The notes under the pieces: generated by a model
The model's input: only the letters and a program-made list of their open reading frames with translations
Database searches by the model: none
What the model was told of the DNA's origin: nothing
Part shown: positions 62,971 to 64,000 of the stretch, piece after piece
Numbering within the stretch: position 1 is the first letter of the stretch
Layout: the number at the start of each line of letters is the position of its first letter
Program-made: the position numbers and the translations under genes
Source of the DNA: Mesorhizobium norvegicum
GTDB taxonomy: Bacteria; Pseudomonadota; Alphaproteobacteria; Rhizobiales; Rhizobiaceae
Assembly: GCF_004919685.1 (NCBI RefSeq)
Contig: NZ_SMYZ01000041.1
Location: 62,001 to 126,000 of the forward strand
DNA length: 64,000 nt
Reading direction: 5' to 3'

Positions 62971-64000
62971 CTATCCACCCACGGCAGTGAGGGATTGAAG
63001 CGCGGCCTTGAGCTTTTCAGCGCCGCCCAGTGCGGCGCGGTTGAGCGGGGCCGATACGACGGGAGCCGAGAGGCTTCCCGTCACATGCAGGATCTCGTGA
63101 TCGAGATAGTCGAACACGCGATCCTGAATCTCTTGTGTCAGTCGTCCGCCAAGCGACAGCCCACGCTGCACCTGTTCGACGATGGCCACCCGGTTGGTCT
63201 TGCGGATCGAGGCTTCCACCAGCGGCCAGTCGAGCCCGGTCGGATCGAGGCTGCGCAGGTCGATGATCTCGGCATCGACGCCGGTCTCCTCGACCACCTG
63301 GCTGGCGACAGCAACCATGCTGGCGCTGGTGAGCAATGTGCAGGCGCGGCCCGGCCTGACGATCTTCGCCTTGCCGAGCCTCACGCAATAGTCGCGGTCA
63401 TCCGCAGGCACAGGGCCTTCGCTCGGGAACAGTTCGACATGCTCGATGACGACGACCGGATCGTCGCATTTCAGCGCCGAATTCATCAGGCCGATATAGT
63501 CGAAGGGCGTCGTCGGGGCGACGATGCGCCAGCCGGGGAACAGGGCGAACAGGCCGGACGGATCGCCCGAATGCTGCGAGCCGTAGCCGGTGTGCGGCGA
63601 AACGCGCACCCTGACCACGATCGGCACCGGAAAGCCGCCGCCGAACATGTGGCGCACCTTGCTGACCGCGTTGAACAGCTGGTCGGCGGCAACCAGGCAG
63701 AAGTCGCCGAACATGATCTCGACGATCGGCCGCAGGCCGCAAAGCGCTGCACCCAGCGCCACGCCGACAAAACCGTTCTCGGCGATCGGCATTGCCAGCA
63801 CACGCTCCGGCCAACGCTCCAGCGCGCCCTTTGTGGCGCCCGAAACGCCGCCGCGCAGCCGGTGCACATCCTCGCCCATGATGATGATGCGCGCATCCCT
63901 TTCCATGGCGCGCGCAATCACCTCGGACGCGGCAACCATGAACTTGACCGGCTTGGTCTCGGCCGGCGGCACATCCTCGATCTCGAGGAAGCGCTCGTCC
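62971..64000 (-). CDS. 2-oxoacid dehydrogenase E1 beta-type subunit, 5'-partial
   Basis: The frame is open to the window edge: before GTG 63972 it continues upstream as ...DERFLEIEDVPPAETKPVKF, so the gene probably starts beyond 64000. The visible ~340 residues are a transketolase-like pyrimidine-binding domain plus C-terminal domain: GEDVHRLRGGVSGATKGALE, MPIAENGFVGVALGAALCGL, VSPHTGYGSQHSGDPSGLFA. These are E1 beta/AcoB-PdhB blocks. The linker-like upstream part suggests an alpha-beta fused E1. Joins oxidative decarboxylation to this catabolic region. Confidence 0.83.
   Translation of the reverse strand, partial: DERFLEIEDVPPAETKPVKFMVAASEVIARAMERDARIIIMGEDVHRLRGGVSGATKGALERWPERVLAMPIAENGFVGVALGAALCGLRPIVEIMFGDFCLVAADQLFNAVSKVRHMFGGGFPVPIVVRVRVSPHTGYGSQHSGDPSGLFALFPGWRIVAPTTPFDYIGLMNSALKCDDPVVVIEHVELFPSEGPVPADDRDYCVRLGKAKIVRPGRACTLLTSASMVAVASQVVEETGVDAEIIDLRSLDPTGLDWPLVEASIRKTNRVAIVEQVQRGLSLGGRLTQEIQDRVFDYLDHEILHVTGSLSAPVVSAPLNRAALGGAEKLKAALQSLTAVGG

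Overview
The window is high-G+C DNA (AT-rich only in patches) with dense, directional operons, many GntR/FCD regulators and ABC importers for sugars, sulfur compounds, amines and peptides. This gene content and style fit a rhizobial alphaproteobacterium of the Mesorhizobium/Sinorhizobium type. That is an inference from gene content; there is no rRNA, tRNA, CRISPR array, integrase or transposase to anchor taxonomy.

Layout. (1) 1-2997: the end of a non-ribosomal peptide-like locus, with a carrier domain fused to an Ldh_2-type oxidoreductase (cut by the left edge) followed by a free-standing adenylation enzyme. (2) 3013-7377: an AT-richer accessory island bounded by near-identical inverted repeats. 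It carries a bifunctional P-loop/deoxycytidylate-deaminase gene of the anti-phage dCTP deaminase type, a coupled 75-residue gene, a DUF6471-like protein, an unassigned protein with a winged-helix-like start, small ORFs and a decayed gene. (3) 7386-17223: sugar-acid catabolism (galactonate dehydratase, GntR regulators, an AraFGH-type sugar importer, SDR dehydrogenase, IlvD/Edd dehydratase, DHDPS-family aldolase). (4) 17487-28590: organosulfur assimilation (SsuD-like and SfnG-like monooxygenases, an FAD/NAD(P) protein, a complete Liv-type ABC importer, an SfnB-like gene broken by a 10-bp duplication, an MsuE-like FMN reductase). (5) 28710-31353: a small membrane protein, an exported epoxide hydrolase and an AraC-type regulator. 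(6) 31536-39765: sarcosine oxidase soxBDAG, a dimethylglycine-dehydrogenase-like enzyme and a TetR regulator, all on the minus strand.

(7) 40019-43902: a semialdehyde dehydrogenase, DUF1349 protein, DHDPS-family lyase and GntR regulator, with a perfect 34-bp palindrome before the lyase gene. (8) 44000-48297: glycosyltransferase, disulfide oxidoreductase and glycoamylase-like enzyme. (9) 48415-64000: an SDR, an IclR regulator, a peptide/opine-type ABC importer (two permeases, two ATPases), CoA transferase, semialdehyde dehydrogenase, a DUF1537 kinase/class II aldolase pair, GntR, class III aminotransferase, the missing family-5 binding protein, and the beta part of a 2-oxoacid dehydrogenase E1 running off the right edge.

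Most of the window is scavenging metabolism in which each importer sits with its enzymes and a local repressor. The parts least explained by standard catabolism are the repeat-bounded defence island, the carrier-oxidoreductase fusion, the broken sfnB-like gene and several strong intergenic inverted repeats.
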